A stretch of 64,000 bases of DNA from Rhodobacter sp. Lineage in GTDB: Bacteria > Pseudomonadota > Alphaproteobacteria > Rhodobacterales > Rhodobacteraceae. The notes below the pieces were generated by a model that had not been told where the DNA came from, did not search any database, and saw only the letters and a program-made list of their open reading frames with translations. Location: contig JACKKF010000013.1 of the NCBI GenBank assembly GCA_020637555.1, positions 310,001-374,000 on the forward strand. The letters are read 5' to 3'. Made by a program: the position numbers and the translations under genes. Shown one piece after another: positions 8,126-17,478 of the stretch. Positions within the stretch are counted from its first letter, which is position 1. Every line of letters starts with the position of its first letter.

Positions 8126-9652
8126 ATGACCCGCGCCAAACCCGTCGTTCTGTGCATCCTCGACGGTTGGGGGATCAACCCGAACCCCAGGGGGAACGCC
8201 GTCGCCCTGGCGGAAACGCCGACCTTCGACCGCGTGATGGCGACCTGTCCGAACGCCACACTCATCACCTTTGGCCCCGATGTCGGCCTGCCGACCGGCC
8301 AGATGGGGAATTCCGAAGTCGGCCATACCAACATCGGCGCCGGCCGCGTCGTGGCGATGGACCTGGGCCAGATCGACCTTGCGGTCGAGGACGGCAGCTT
8401 TGCGGCGAACCCGGCGCTGGGCGAATTCATCACGCGGCTTCAGGGCACCGGCGGCACCGCGCATCTGATGGGCGTGGTGTCGGATGGCGGGGTGCACGGG
8501 CACATCACCCACCTGAAGGCCGCGGTCCGGGCCATCGCCGGCGCGGGCGTGCCGGTGGCGATCCATGCCATCACCGATGGCCGCGACGTGGCGCCGAAAT
8601 CGGCGGACGGCTTTGTTGCGGACCTGCTGTCGGATCTGCCCGAGGGTGCGCGCGTCGCCACCGTGATCGGCCGCTACTGGGCGATGGATCGCGATTCGCG
8701 CTGGGAGCGCGTCGAAAAGGCCTATGACGCGATGATCCGCGCCCGGGGCCAAAGCGCACGGGACGCGGCGCAGGCGGTCGCACAGGCCTATGCGGCGGGC
8801 GAGACGGACGAATTCATCACGCCCACGGTGATCGACGGCTATGGCGGCGCGCAGGGCGGCGACGGATTCTTCTGCCTGAACTTCCGCGCCGACCGCGCGC
8901 GCGAGATCCTGGCCGCCATCGGCGCCCCCGCCTTCAACGGGTTCGCGGTCAAGCGGCGCGTGGATTGGGCGATGCTGCTGGGCATGGTCGAATATTCCGA
9001 CGCGCACAACGCCTTCATGCTGACGGCCTTTCCCAAGCGCGTTCTCAGGAACACGCTGGGCGAATGGGTCGCCAAGCAGGGGCTTCACCAGTTCCGCCTG
9101 GCCGAGACCGAGAAATACCCCCATGTCACCTTCTTCCTGAACGGCGGCAAGGAGGTGCCCGAGACCGGCGAAGACCGTTTCATGCCGCCGTCGCCCAAGG
9201 TCGCGACCTATGATCTGGCGCCCGAGATGTCCGCAGCCGAGGTGACGGACCGTTTCATCGCCGCGATCGAGGCCGGCTATGACCTGATCGTGGTGAACTA
9301 TGCCAATCCCGACATGGTCGGCCATACCGGGATCGTGGACGCCGGCATCAAGGCCGTCGAAGCCGTGGATACGGGCCTTGGCAAGGTGCTGGTGGCGCTG
9401 GAAAAGGCAGGCGGCGCGATGCTGCTGACCGCCGACCACGGCAATTGCGAGACGATGATCGACTATGCCACCGGCGGGCCGCACACCGCCCACACGACCA
9501 ACCTGGTGCCCGTGGCGCTGATCGGCTGGCCCGAAGCCGGGGTGACCCTGGCTGATGGGCGGCTGGCCGACGTGGCGCCGACCCTGCTGGAAATGATGGG
9601 CCTGCCCCAGCCCCCCGAGATGACGGGCCGCAGCCTGATCCGGCGGGGTTGA
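8126..9652 (+). CDS. gpmI: 2,3-bisphosphoglycerate-independent phosphoglycerate mutase
   Basis: This 508-residue metalloenzyme of the alkaline-phosphatase superfamily interconverts 3- and 2-phosphoglycerate in glycolysis and gluconeogenesis. The phosphorylated Ser is S63 in MGNSEVGHTN. Metal ligands are visible in CILDGWG (Asp), NYANPDMVGHTG and LTADHGN. GMVEYSD and TDGRDVAP are also family motifs. A GGAGA ribosome site precedes the ATG at 8126. It heads a tight same-strand run, with the next gene 4 bases downstream. Confidence 0.96.
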   Translation: MTRAKPVVLCILDGWGINPNPRGNAVALAETPTFDRVMATCPNATLITFGPDVGLPTGQMGNSEVGHTNIGAGRVVAMDLGQIDLAVEDGSFAANPALGEFITRLQGTGGTAHLMGVVSDGGVHGHITHLKAAVRAIAGAGVPVAIHAITDGRDVAPKSADGFVADLLSDLPEGARVATVIGRYWAMDRDSRWERVEKAYDAMIRARGQSARDAAQAVAQAYAAGETDEFITPTVIDGYGGAQGGDGFFCLNFRADRAREILAAIGAPAFNGFAVKRRVDWAMLLGMVEYSDAHNAFMLTAFPKRVLRNTLGEWVAKQGLHQFRLAETEKYPHVTFFLNGGKEVPETGEDRFMPPSPKVATYDLAPEMSAAEVTDRFIAAIEAGYDLIVVNYANPDMVGHTGIVDAGIKAVEAVDTGLGKVLVALEKAGGAMLLTADHGNCETMIDYATGGPHTAHTTNLVPVALIGWPEAGVTLADGRLADVAPTLLEMMGLPQPPEMTGRSLIRRG

Positions 9653-9656
9653 CGGG

Positions 9657-10805
9657 ATGCTGGTGCGGCGCCTGGCGACCTTGCTTGCGGTTCTGGCGTG
9701 GCTGGGTCTTGGCCCGGCCGCGGCGCAGGATACGCCCGGCCCCGACACCGCCGCCAACGCCCGGGCGGCGGCGACGTCGCTGCTGAACGCGATCGACAGC
9801 CTGACCGAGGCCCGGCGTGCCCCCGACCAGGTGGCCGCGCTGACCCAGGCCATCCAGGCGCACGAGGCCGGCCTGTCCGCCCTGCGCGAAGGGCTGCGCG
9901 AGGCGTCGCTGCGTGAGGCGGCCGTGAACCGCGTCCTGGATGCGCAACAGGCGCGGGTCAGCCGGATGCTGGGCGCCATGATGGCGGTCGAGCGGATCGA
10001 GGGGCCGGTGATGCTGGTTCATCCGCAGGGGCCGCTCGCCACGGCGCGGTCAGGGATGATGATCGCCGACCTCGCCGCCTCGATGCAGGCCGAGGCCGAC
10101 CGCATCGGCGCGCTGGCACGCGAACAGGCCGATCTCAGGCAGGTGCGCGAACAGGCGGTCGAAACCCTGGCCGCCGGGCTGGCCAGCCTGCAGGACGCGC
10201 GCGCCGACCTCAGCCAGGCGATCGCCGACCGCCGGGACCTGCCGCCGCGCGTCGGCGGCGACGAGGCGCGGATGCTGTCGCTTCTGGAATCGGTGCGCAC
10301 GCTGGAAGAGTTGTCCAGCAACCTCGCCGAGAACCCGTCCGGGGCCTCGGCCGATCTGCCGGTCTTTGCCTCGGCCCGGGGGCGGCTGCCCTTGCCGGTG
10401 GTCGGCACGGTCCTGCGCCGCGCCGGCGAACCCGACGCGGCGGGCGAAACCCGGCCCGGGATCGTGCTGGCCACGGAACCCGGTGCGCTGGTGGTATCGC
10501 CCTGGTTCGGCACCGTGCGCTATCGCGGGCCCTTGCTGGACTATGGCAACGTGGTGCTGCTGGAGCCGGGCGAAGGCTGGTTGATCGTCATCGCCGGGCT
10601 GGATGCGGTCTATCCGCGCGCCGGCGACGTGGTGGCGCAGGGGGACGCGCTGGGCCTGATGCCCGGGGGCGAAGCCGCGGGTGACGAATTCGTGCGTCCC
10701 GATGTGGTGGCGGGTCGCAGTGAAACCCTGTATCTGGAACTCAGACAGGATGGGCAGGCCATTGACCCCGCCGACTGGTTCGATTTGACTGGTCAGCGGC
10801 CTTGA
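9657..10805 (+). CDS. EnvC-like murein hydrolase activator with degenerate LytM domain
   Basis: This 382-residue periplasmic protein has a signal peptide (1–24, PAAAQD), a long heptad-rich coiled coil (about 30–220) and a C-terminal LytM/M23-like beta domain (about 265–375; GTVRYRGPLLDYGNVVLLEPG, AGDVVAQGDALGLM). This is the EnvC layout: the protein docks on FtsEX and activates amidases at the division septum. The zinc-ligand positions are lost: LEPGEGWLIVIAGL lacks the usual H-x-H and no HxxxD is visible. It should therefore be an activator rather than a hydrolase. Its place between gpmI and ctpA is a common alphaproteobacterial order. Confidence 0.85.
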   Translation: MLVRRLATLLAVLAWLGLGPAAAQDTPGPDTAANARAAATSLLNAIDSLTEARRAPDQVAALTQAIQAHEAGLSALREGLREASLREAAVNRVLDAQQARVSRMLGAMMAVERIEGPVMLVHPQGPLATARSGMMIADLAASMQAEADRIGALAREQADLRQVREQAVETLAAGLASLQDARADLSQAIADRRDLPPRVGGDEARMLSLLESVRTLEELSSNLAENPSGASADLPVFASARGRLPLPVVGTVLRRAGEPDAAGETRPGIVLATEPGALVVSPWFGTVRYRGPLLDYGNVVLLEPGEGWLIVIAGLDAVYPRAGDVVAQGDALGLMPGGEAAGDEFVRPDVVAGRSETLYLELRQDGQAIDPADWFDLTGQRP

Positions 10806-10827
10806 GCCTGGGAGACGGGACACGACA

Positions 10828-12156
10828 ATGAACAAATACCTTGTGGCGGCAGTGGCGGGAATCGTGGGCGGCGTGGTGCTGTCTACCCAGGTCGCGGGGC
10901 CGTTGCTGGCGCAGGAGCAGGACGCGAACCAGTCGGTCTATGACCAGCTCGATCTGTTCGGCGACGTGCTGGAGCGTATTCGCGGCGAGTATGTGACCGA
11001 GGTCGACACCGGCCAGCTGATCGAGGCCGCGATCAACGGGATGCTCAACTCGCTCGACCCGCATTCCAGCTATCTGTCGCCCGACGATTACGACGACATG
11101 CGCGTTCAGACCCGCGGCAGCTTTGGTGGCCTGGGGATCGAGGTGACGCAGCAGGATGGCTATATCCGCGTCATCACCCCGATCGACGATACGCCCGCCG
11201 CGCAGGCCGGGGTGCAGCCCGGGGATGTCATCACCCATGTCGACGGCCAGTCTGTTCTGGGCCTGACCATGGCGGAAGCCATCGACCAGATGCGCGGGCC
11301 GGTCGGGTCCGAAGTGGTCGTGACCATCATGCGCGAGGGGGTGGCCGAACCCTTCGATCTGTCGATCATTCGCGATACGATCCGCATCCAGGCGGTGCGC
11401 AGCCGGGTCGAGGGCAACATCATCGTCCTGCGCGTGACGACCTTCAACGAACAGACCTATGACAACCTGGCCTCGGAGCTGGCCCAGGGGATCGAGCAAC
11501 TGGGCGGCATCGACAATCTTCAGGGTGTCGTTCTGGACCTGCGCAACAACCCCGGCGGGCTGCTGAACCAGGCCATCGACGTGTCGGACGCCTTCCTGGA
11601 GCAGGGCGAGATCGTGTCGACCCGGGGCCGGGCCAATACCGAGGGCGAGCGCCACAACGCGACTCCGGGCGACCTGATCGACGGGCGGCCGATGGTCGTG
11701 CTGATCAACGGCGGGTCTGCCTCGGCCTCCGAGATCGTGGCCGGTGCCCTGCAGGACCATCACCGCGCCGTGGTTGTGGGCGAGCGCAGCTTTGGCAAGG
11801 GATCGGTCCAGACCCTGATCCCGCTCAGGGGTGACGGTGCGATGCGGCTGACCACGGCGCTGTATTACACGCCGTCGGGGCGTTCGATCCAGGCGCTGGG
11901 CGTTGCGCCTGATATCGTCGTGCACCAGCCGCCCCGCGTGGACGAAAACACCCCGGCCGAGGATGCGCGCCCCCAGCGCACCGAAGCGGGCCTGCGCGGC
12001 GCCTTCCGCAACGAGACCATCACCGACGACGAACGCCGCCAGATGGAAGAAGAAGAGCGCGCGGCGGAAGAGGTCTCGCGGCTGCGAGGCGAGGATTACC
12101 AACTGGCCTATGCGCTGGATATCCTGCGCGGGCTGTCGGTGATGAACGGGCAGTGA
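10828..12156 (+). CDS. ctpA: Carboxy-terminal processing protease (S41, CtpA)
   Basis: This 442-residue periplasmic serine protease has a signal segment (about 1–28), a PDZ domain (about 85–175; GSFGGLGIEV, VQPGDVITHVDG) and an S41 catalytic domain. The Ser/Lys dyad lies in NGGSASASEIV (about 293–303) and SFGKGS (Lys about 324). A charged, Glu-rich tail follows (MEEEERAAEEV). The family trims or degrades periplasmic proteins, often with a lipoprotein adaptor, and controls peptidoglycan endopeptidases, which fits its place after the EnvC-like gene. It is 22 bases from envC and 4 from rppH. Confidence 0.93.
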   Translation: MNKYLVAAVAGIVGGVVLSTQVAGPLLAQEQDANQSVYDQLDLFGDVLERIRGEYVTEVDTGQLIEAAINGMLNSLDPHSSYLSPDDYDDMRVQTRGSFGGLGIEVTQQDGYIRVITPIDDTPAAQAGVQPGDVITHVDGQSVLGLTMAEAIDQMRGPVGSEVVVTIMREGVAEPFDLSIIRDTIRIQAVRSRVEGNIIVLRVTTFNEQTYDNLASELAQGIEQLGGIDNLQGVVLDLRNNPGGLLNQAIDVSDAFLEQGEIVSTRGRANTEGERHNATPGDLIDGRPMVVLINGGSASASEIVAGALQDHHRAVVVGERSFGKGSVQTLIPLRGDGAMRLTTALYYTPSGRSIQALGVAPDIVVHQPPRVDENTPAEDARPQRTEAGLRGAFRNETITDDERRQMEEEERAAEEVSRLRGEDYQLAYALDILRGLSVMNGQ

Positions 12157-12160
12157 GACG

Positions 12161-12646
12161 ATGACGCCCGATCAGATCGCGGCGCTGCCCTATCGGCCCA
12201 ATGTCGGCATCATGCTGATCGACGGGCGCGGGTTGATCTTTGCCGCGCAGCGGCTGGATAACCCCGTGCCCGCCTGGCAGATGCCGCAGGGCGGAATCGA
12301 CGCGGGCGAGGACCCGCGCGGTGCCGCGTTGCGCGAGCTTGAGGAAGAGATCGGCGTGCCGCCCGCCCTGGTGCAGGTGCTGGCCGAAACCGAGGACTGG
12401 CTCACCTATGACCTGCCGCCCGATCTGCTGGGCAAGGTCTGGAAGGGCAAGTTCCGGGGCCAGCGGCAGAAGTGGTTTCTGATGCGGTATCTCGGCCGCG
12501 ACGAGCAGATCGACCTGGCGCAGGAGCATCCCGAATTCAGCGAATGGCGCTGGATCGATGCGCAGGCCATGATCGACGCCATCGTGCCCTTCAAGCGCGA
12601 TATCTATGCGCAGGTTGTCGCCGCCTTTCGCCCGCATCTGGCCTGA
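12161..12646 (+). CDS. rppH: RNA pyrophosphohydrolase (Nudix)
   Basis: This 161-residue Nudix hydrolase removes pyrophosphate from the 5' triphosphate end of mRNA and so starts RNase E-dependent decay. The Nudix box is complete at 44–66 (GGIDAGEDPRGAALRELEEE then IGV). The N-terminal YRPNVGIML, the WQMPQGG and the WKGKFRGQRQKWFL segment are characteristic of RppH/IalA proteins. It closes the gpmI–envC–ctpA–rppH run. Confidence 0.95.
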   Translation: MTPDQIAALPYRPNVGIMLIDGRGLIFAAQRLDNPVPAWQMPQGGIDAGEDPRGAALRELEEEIGVPPALVQVLAETEDWLTYDLPPDLLGKVWKGKFRGQRQKWFLMRYLGRDEQIDLAQEHPEFSEWRWIDAQAMIDAIVPFKRDIYAQVVAAFRPHLA

Positions 12647-12724
12647 CGCCTGCACACCGGCCGATTGAGCCCGGGCGCGCGGCCTGCCAAAAGGGGGCCT
12701 GGCGCGAATCGGCGGGGTCGGCCC

Positions 12725-14266
12725 ATGTTCGAAACCATCATCCTGGGCTTTGCCTATGTCTTTGGGCTGGCAGCGCGCCGTGTCGGGCTGCCGCCACTGG
12801 TGGGGTTTCTGGCGGCCGGGTTCGCGGTGCATCTGGCCGGGCCCGCCCTGGGTCTGCCCGAGGCGACCGGGCCGATCCTGCATCAGGTGGCGCATTGGGG
12901 CGTGCTGCTGCTGCTGTTCTCGGTCGGTCTGAAACTGAACCTGCGCCAGATCGCACAGGGGCATGTGATCGGCACGGCGCTGGTGCATTTCGCGCTCAGC
13001 GTCGCGCTGGGGCTGCCGCTGGCGATGGCGCTGGGGTTCGATGCCGCGGGGGCCCTGCTGCTGGCCGTGGCGCTGTCCTTCTCCTCGACGGTGCTGGCGG
13101 CGAAGATGCTGGAAAGCAAGCGCGAGCTGGGCAGTTTTCACGGCCGCACCGCGATCGGCATCCTGGTGGTGCAGGACATCCTTGCGCTGGCGGTGCTGGC
13201 GATCTGGGAAGGGCAGGCGCCGAACCTCTGGGCGCTGGCGCTGCTGGGCCTGCCGCTGGTCCGGCTGGGGCTGCACCGTGCCCTCGCCTGGGCCGGGCAT
13301 GACGAACTGCTGGTGATCCTGGGGATGCTGGGGGCGCTGGTGGTTGGCGGTGCGGGCTTTGCCGCGATGGGCCTGTCGTCGGAAATCGGTGCCCTGGTCG
13401 CCGGGCTGATGCTGGCCGGGCACCCGCGCGCCAAGGAGCTGGGGCACTCGATGTGGGCGCTGAAAGAGGTGTTCCTCGTCGGTTTCTTCCTCGAGATCGG
13501 GCTGGCGGGGATGCCGGACGCGCAGGCACTGGGCTTTGCCTTGGCCGCCGGGGTCCTGTTGCCGGTCAAGGGCGTGCTGTTCTTCGCTCTGCTCACCGCG
13601 TTCGGCCTGCGGGCGCGCAGCGCATTCCTGGCGGGATTGAGCCTGTCGGCCTATTCCGAATTCGGCCTGATCCTGGGTGCGGCATTGATGCCGGGGCAGG
13701 TGGCCGGCCTGGCGCTGGCGCTGGCGCTGTCCTTTGTGATCGCGGCCCCGCTGAACCGGGCCGCACATCCGCTGTTCGAACGCTTTGAGGGCACGCTGTC
13801 GCACTGGCAGCGGCGCACGCGCCACCCCGACGAGGAACCCCGCAGCCTGGGCCGCGCCGATGTCGCGGTCTTTGGCATGGGACGCACCGGTAGCGCGGCC
13901 TATGACCGGCTGACCGACGAAGGGCTGGTGCCCGTCGGGCTGGACGCCGACCCGTTCAAGGCCCGCGCCCATGTGGCCGAGGGGCGCAACGTCCTGTTCG
14001 CCGATGCCGAGGACGTCAATTTCTGGCGCGAGGTCGACCTGGGCCATGTCCGTGCCGCGGTGCTGGCGATGGACGACCTCGAGGCCAAGCTGAACGCCGC
14101 CCGCAATCTCAGGGCGCGGGGGCTGACCGGGCCGATCGTTGCCCATGCGCTGCACCACGATCAGCAGGCCCTGCTGACCGAGGCCGGCGCGGATTGCGTC
14201 TATCTGACCATGACGCAGGCGGGGATCGGGCTGGCGGACCGGATGCAACAGGCGCTTACGATCTGA
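12725..14266 (+). CDS. KefB-type monovalent cation:proton antiporter with TrkA-N domain
   Basis: This 513-residue inner-membrane CPA2 transporter has about 11–12 hydrophobic helices (1–365) and a cytosolic Rossmann/TrkA-N regulatory domain (about 375–513; VAVFGMGRTGSAAYDRL). The helix motif FSVGLKLNLRQI and the FSSTVLAAKMLE/GRTAIGILVVQDI region are typical of KefB/KefC-like antiporters. No KefF or KefG partner is adjacent, so glutathione gating is unproven. The start at 12725 (MFETIILGFAYV) begins directly in the first helix; 78 bases separate it from rppH. Confidence 0.88.
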   Translation: MFETIILGFAYVFGLAARRVGLPPLVGFLAAGFAVHLAGPALGLPEATGPILHQVAHWGVLLLLFSVGLKLNLRQIAQGHVIGTALVHFALSVALGLPLAMALGFDAAGALLLAVALSFSSTVLAAKMLESKRELGSFHGRTAIGILVVQDILALAVLAIWEGQAPNLWALALLGLPLVRLGLHRALAWAGHDELLVILGMLGALVVGGAGFAAMGLSSEIGALVAGLMLAGHPRAKELGHSMWALKEVFLVGFFLEIGLAGMPDAQALGFALAAGVLLPVKGVLFFALLTAFGLRARSAFLAGLSLSAYSEFGLILGAALMPGQVAGLALALALSFVIAAPLNRAAHPLFERFEGTLSHWQRRTRHPDEEPRSLGRADVAVFGMGRTGSAAYDRLTDEGLVPVGLDADPFKARAHVAEGRNVLFADAEDVNFWREVDLGHVRAAVLAMDDLEAKLNAARNLRARGLTGPIVAHALHHDQQALLTEAGADCVYLTMTQAGIGLADRMQQALTI

Positions 14267-14393
14267 CAGGGACCCGGCGCGCGCGCGCGCACGCGCCCGC
14301 CCGGCGGACCGGCCCCGGCTGCGTTTCGTGGCTGGACGTCGTCCGGTTTTTCGGCACACTGCGGAAGATTTCACCTGTTCAGGATTCCGGCCC

Positions 14394-15572
14394 ATGCGCC
14401 TCGGCATCTTCATCCTGGTCATTGCCTATGTGCTGAGCCAGTTCTATCGCGCCTTCCTGGCCGTTCTGACGCCTTTCCTGGGCGCCGATCTGGGGGCCAT
14501 GCCCGAGGATCTGGCCCTGTCCTCGGGCCTGTGGTTCATGACCTTCGCCGCGATGCAGGTGCCGGTCGGCGCCGCGCTGGACGCGATCGGCCCCCGGCGC
14601 ACCGCGGCCTGGCTGCTGGGCGTGGCGGGCGGTGGCGGGGCGCTGCTGTTCGCGCTGGCGCAGGCGCCCTGGCATTTGCATGTCGCGATGATCCTGATCG
14701 GCATCGGCTGTTCGCCGGTGCTGATGGCCAGTTACTACATCTTTGGCCGCACCTATTCGGCGGCCGTTTTCGCCACCCTTGCCGGCGCGATCATCGGGTT
14801 CGGCACGCTGGGCAATCTGGCCGGGGCCTGGCCCCTGGCCTTTGCCGCCGAGACTTTTGGCTGGCGCCAGACGGTCGGCGCGCTGGCGGTGGTCACGGTC
14901 CTGGTGGCCCTCGCCCTGGCGCGGTTCGTGCAGGATCCGCCGCCGGTCGAATCCGGAACCGGCGGCAAGGGGTCGTTGCTGGATCTGCTGAAGATCCCGG
15001 CGCTGTGGCTCATCCTGCCGCTGATGGCCGTGAACTATGTGCCCGCCGCCGCGATGCGCGGTCTTTGGGCCGGGCCCTTCCTGGGCGATGTCTATGGCGC
15101 CGATGCGCGGGGGATAGGCCTGGTCACGCTGGCGATGGCGCTGGCCATGGTCGCCGGGTCGTTTGCCTATGGTCCGCTGGACCGGGTCTTTGGCACGCGC
15201 AAATGGGTGGTTCTGGTGGGCAACCTGCTGGGCGGGGCGTGCATGATGGCGCTCTGGGCCTGGCCGACGGTCGGCCTGTGGCAGGCGACCGCGCTGCTGG
15301 CCGGGATCGGACTGTTCGGGTCCAGTTTCCCGATGATCATGGCCCATGGCCGCAGCTTCTTCCCGCCGCATCTGCTGGGCCGGGGCGTCACGTTGATGAA
15401 CCTCTTCGGCATCGGCGGGGTGGGCGTCCTGCAGACCGTGTCGGGCCGCGTCTTCCGGGCGGCGCCCGCCACCACGCCCGAGGCGCCCTATCAGGCGATC
15501 TTCCTGATGTTCGGTCTGCTGCTGCTGGCAGGCTGCGCGATTTACCTGTTCTCGCGCGATCGCACCGACTGA
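14394..15572 (+). CDS. MFS transporter
   Basis: This 392-residue major-facilitator protein has about 12 predicted membrane helices with a central loop near residues 185–205 (PPPVESGTGGKG). The first helix carries YVLSQFYRAFLAVL, and the loop 2–3 signature is the PVGAALDAIGPRRTA segment (G-x3-D-x2-G-x-R-R). The substrate cannot be predicted; similar proteins are annotated as NarK/CynX-like or sugar-phosphate carriers. The start at 14394 places the first helix at the N-terminus. It stands alone between two terminator-poor gaps. Confidence 0.85.
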   Translation: MRLGIFILVIAYVLSQFYRAFLAVLTPFLGADLGAMPEDLALSSGLWFMTFAAMQVPVGAALDAIGPRRTAAWLLGVAGGGGALLFALAQAPWHLHVAMILIGIGCSPVLMASYYIFGRTYSAAVFATLAGAIIGFGTLGNLAGAWPLAFAAETFGWRQTVGALAVVTVLVALALARFVQDPPPVESGTGGKGSLLDLLKIPALWLILPLMAVNYVPAAAMRGLWAGPFLGDVYGADARGIGLVTLAMALAMVAGSFAYGPLDRVFGTRKWVVLVGNLLGGACMMALWAWPTVGLWQATALLAGIGLFGSSFPMIMAHGRSFFPPHLLGRGVTLMNLFGIGGVGVLQTVSGRVFRAAPATTPEAPYQAIFLMFGLLLLAGCAIYLFSRDRTD

Positions 15573-15688
15573 GCCTGCGGCAATCGGCGCAAGATGCGTA
15601 TTTTTGACAAGATGAAAGGCGCGGGGCTTTCCCTGCGCCGCGTTTCGGCGTATGCGCGCGGGCGTCCGCTGGGTTTTGGAGGCTTCTG

Positions 15689-16713
15689 ATGGGCTATCGA
15701 GTTGTCGTTGTCGGCGCCACGGGGAATGTGGGCCGCGAAATGCTGAACATTCTGGCCGAACGCGAGTTCCCGGTGGACGAGATCGCCGCACTGGCGTCGC
15801 GCCGCAGCCTGGGAACCGAGTGCAGCTTTGGCGACAAGACCCTCAAGTGCCAGGACATCGAGCAATTCGATTTCGCCGGCTGGGACATCGCGCTGTCGTT
15901 GCCATCGGGTCCGACGCGACCAAGGTTTACGCGCCCAAGGCCGCGGCCGCCGGCTGTGTGGTGATCGACAACTCGTCGCTCTATCGCTACGACCCCGACG
16001 TGCCGCTGATCGTGCCCGAAGTGAACGCCGACGCGATCACCGGCTACACAAAGAAGAACATCATCGCCAACCCCAACTGCTCGACCGCGCAGATGGTCGT
16101 GGCGCTGAAGCCCCTGCATGACCGCGCCCGCATCAAGCGTGTGGTCGTCAGCACCTATCAGTCGGTTTCCGGCACCGGCAAGGAAGCCATCGACGAGCTC
16201 TGGAACCAGACCAAGGGCATTTTCGTGCCCGGGCAGGAGGTCGCGCCCTCGGTCTATCCCAAGCAGATCGCCTTCAACGTCATTCCCCATATCGACATCT
16301 TCATGGAAGACGGCTCGACCAAGGAAGAGTGGAAGATGGTCGCCGAGACCAAGAAGATCCTGGACCCCAAGATCAAGCTGACCGCGACCTGCGTTCGCGT
16401 GCCGGTGTTCGTGGGCCATTCGGAAGCGATCAACATCGAGTTCGAGGATTTCCTGGACGAGGAAGAAGCGCGCGACATCCTGCGCGAGGCGCCCGGCATC
16501 CTGGTCGTCGACAAGCGCGAGGCCGGCGGCTACATCACGCCGATCGAATGCGTGGGTGAATACGCCACCTATATCAGCCGCATCCGTCAGGATTCGACCA
16601 TAGAGAACGGCATCAACCTGTGGTGCGTTTCCGACAACCTGCGCAAGGGCGCGGCCCTGAACGCGGTGCAGATCGCCGAGGTCCTGGGCCAGCGGTGCCT
16701 GAAAAAGGGTTGA
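15689..16713 (+). pseudogene. asd: Aspartate-semialdehyde dehydrogenase, interrupted by one frameshift
   Basis: This homologue of Asd, the NADPH enzyme that makes aspartate semialdehyde for lysine/DAP, methionine and threonine, is broken by a single indel. The frame from the ATG at 15689 gives GATGNVG…FAGWDIAL, then loses homology. The downstream frame resumes at AIGSDATKVYAP and runs to 16713 with the catalytic Cys in NPNCSTAQ and the STYQSVSGTG motif. One base is missing near 15893–15901 (tcgttgcc). Restoring it gives 341 residues, exactly the family length. Both halves are well conserved, so a sequencing or assembly error is more likely than gene death. A second, diverged Asd lies at 51338–52414. 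Confidence 0.85.
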
Positions 16714-16736
16714 TCGGTCCGCGGACCGAAAGCGAA

Positions 16737-16763
16737 AGGGCGCCCGGTCGGGCGCCCTTTTTT
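16737..16763 (+). terminator. Rho-independent terminator of asd
   Basis: AGGGCGCCC pairs with GGGCGCCCT around the loop GGTC and runs into six T residues. A separate perfect palindrome, TCGGTCCGCGGACCGA, occupies 16714–16729 immediately after the asd stop. The converging methyltransferase gene ends 15 bases further on. Confidence 0.85.
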
Positions 16764-16777
16764 CTGTGACCGGACAC

Positions 16778-17404
16778 TCAGGCCTGGCGCTCGGGCATGC
16801 GGGTCAGGGCCCATTGACGCCCGGGGCCGGCCTTGATCAGACGCCAGTCGCTTTCCGCGATGAAATCCTGAATGGCGCGCCAGACACCGTGATGCGGCGC
16901 ATCGGGGCGCGGGTCCCAGTCATCGCCGATGATCAGCCCTTCGGGCTTCAACTGCTTCTGGATCGACCGCAGTTCGGCCAGGGTCGGCGCATATTTGTGA
17001 CTGGCATCCAGATAGGCGAAATCCAGCGGTTCGACGATCTGGCTGGCGCAGGCGGGATAGGTCGACTCGACGATCACGCAGTCGATGCCGGGGTGGCGCT
17101 GCACATGGGCGCGGGCATCCTCGCGCGCGACCAGCGTGGGCAATGTGTCGAAATTGGTATAGGCCTTGCCCCAGCCAAAGGTCTCGCCCAGCGTGGTCCA
17201 CGGATCGACGAGATACAGTTTCTTCGGCTGCGCGATTTCGCAGATCAGATTGCTGAAATGACCGCGGAACACGCCGATCTCGGCGCCGATACCGCCCTTG
17301 GGCAGCAATTCCAGCACCCAGCGGCGTTTGCCCAGGCGTTCGAGCTCTCCGTCAGGCATGGGCCAGCGTGCATGGGACTCGCGCAGAACGTCATCTGGGG
17401 ACAT
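16778..17404 (-). CDS. Class I SAM-dependent methyltransferase
   Basis: This 208-residue protein has a Rossmann methyltransferase core: motif I GAEIGVFRGHFSNLI, then YLVDPW, DFAYLDASHKY and GLIIGDDW. That is the pattern of the Methyltransf_24-type family found in surface-sugar clusters. The start at 17404 (MSPDDVLRESHARW) is preferred; a TTG at 17482 would overlap the upstream gene by 4 bases. It is last in a leftward run of three sulfotransferase genes and likely modifies the same polysaccharide. The acceptor is unknown. Confidence 0.75.
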   Translation of the reverse strand: MSPDDVLRESHARWPMPDGELERLGKRRWVLELLPKGGIGAEIGVFRGHFSNLICEIAQPKKLYLVDPWTTLGETFGWGKAYTNFDTLPTLVAREDARAHVQRHPGIDCVIVESTYPACASQIVEPLDFAYLDASHKYAPTLAELRSIQKQLKPEGLIIGDDWDPRPDAPHHGVWRAIQDFIAESDWRLIKAGPGRQWALTRMPERQA

Positions 17405-17478
17405 GGGGGGACCTATCTCGGAAAAACCTGGGTGGGACGGGGTTGCGGACCGGACAAGGGCCCGGACCACGAGCGATT

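Noticed and set aside
12020..14422. 800-residue minus-strand frame opposite the antiporter gene
   Set aside because: It is an antisense shadow, extremely rich in Gln, Arg and His, and it overlaps a clear KefB-type gene entirely.
15689..16713. Programmed frameshift in asd
   Set aside because: No slippery heptamer or downstream pseudoknot typical of programmed sites is evident at 15893–15901, and the family is not known to use one.
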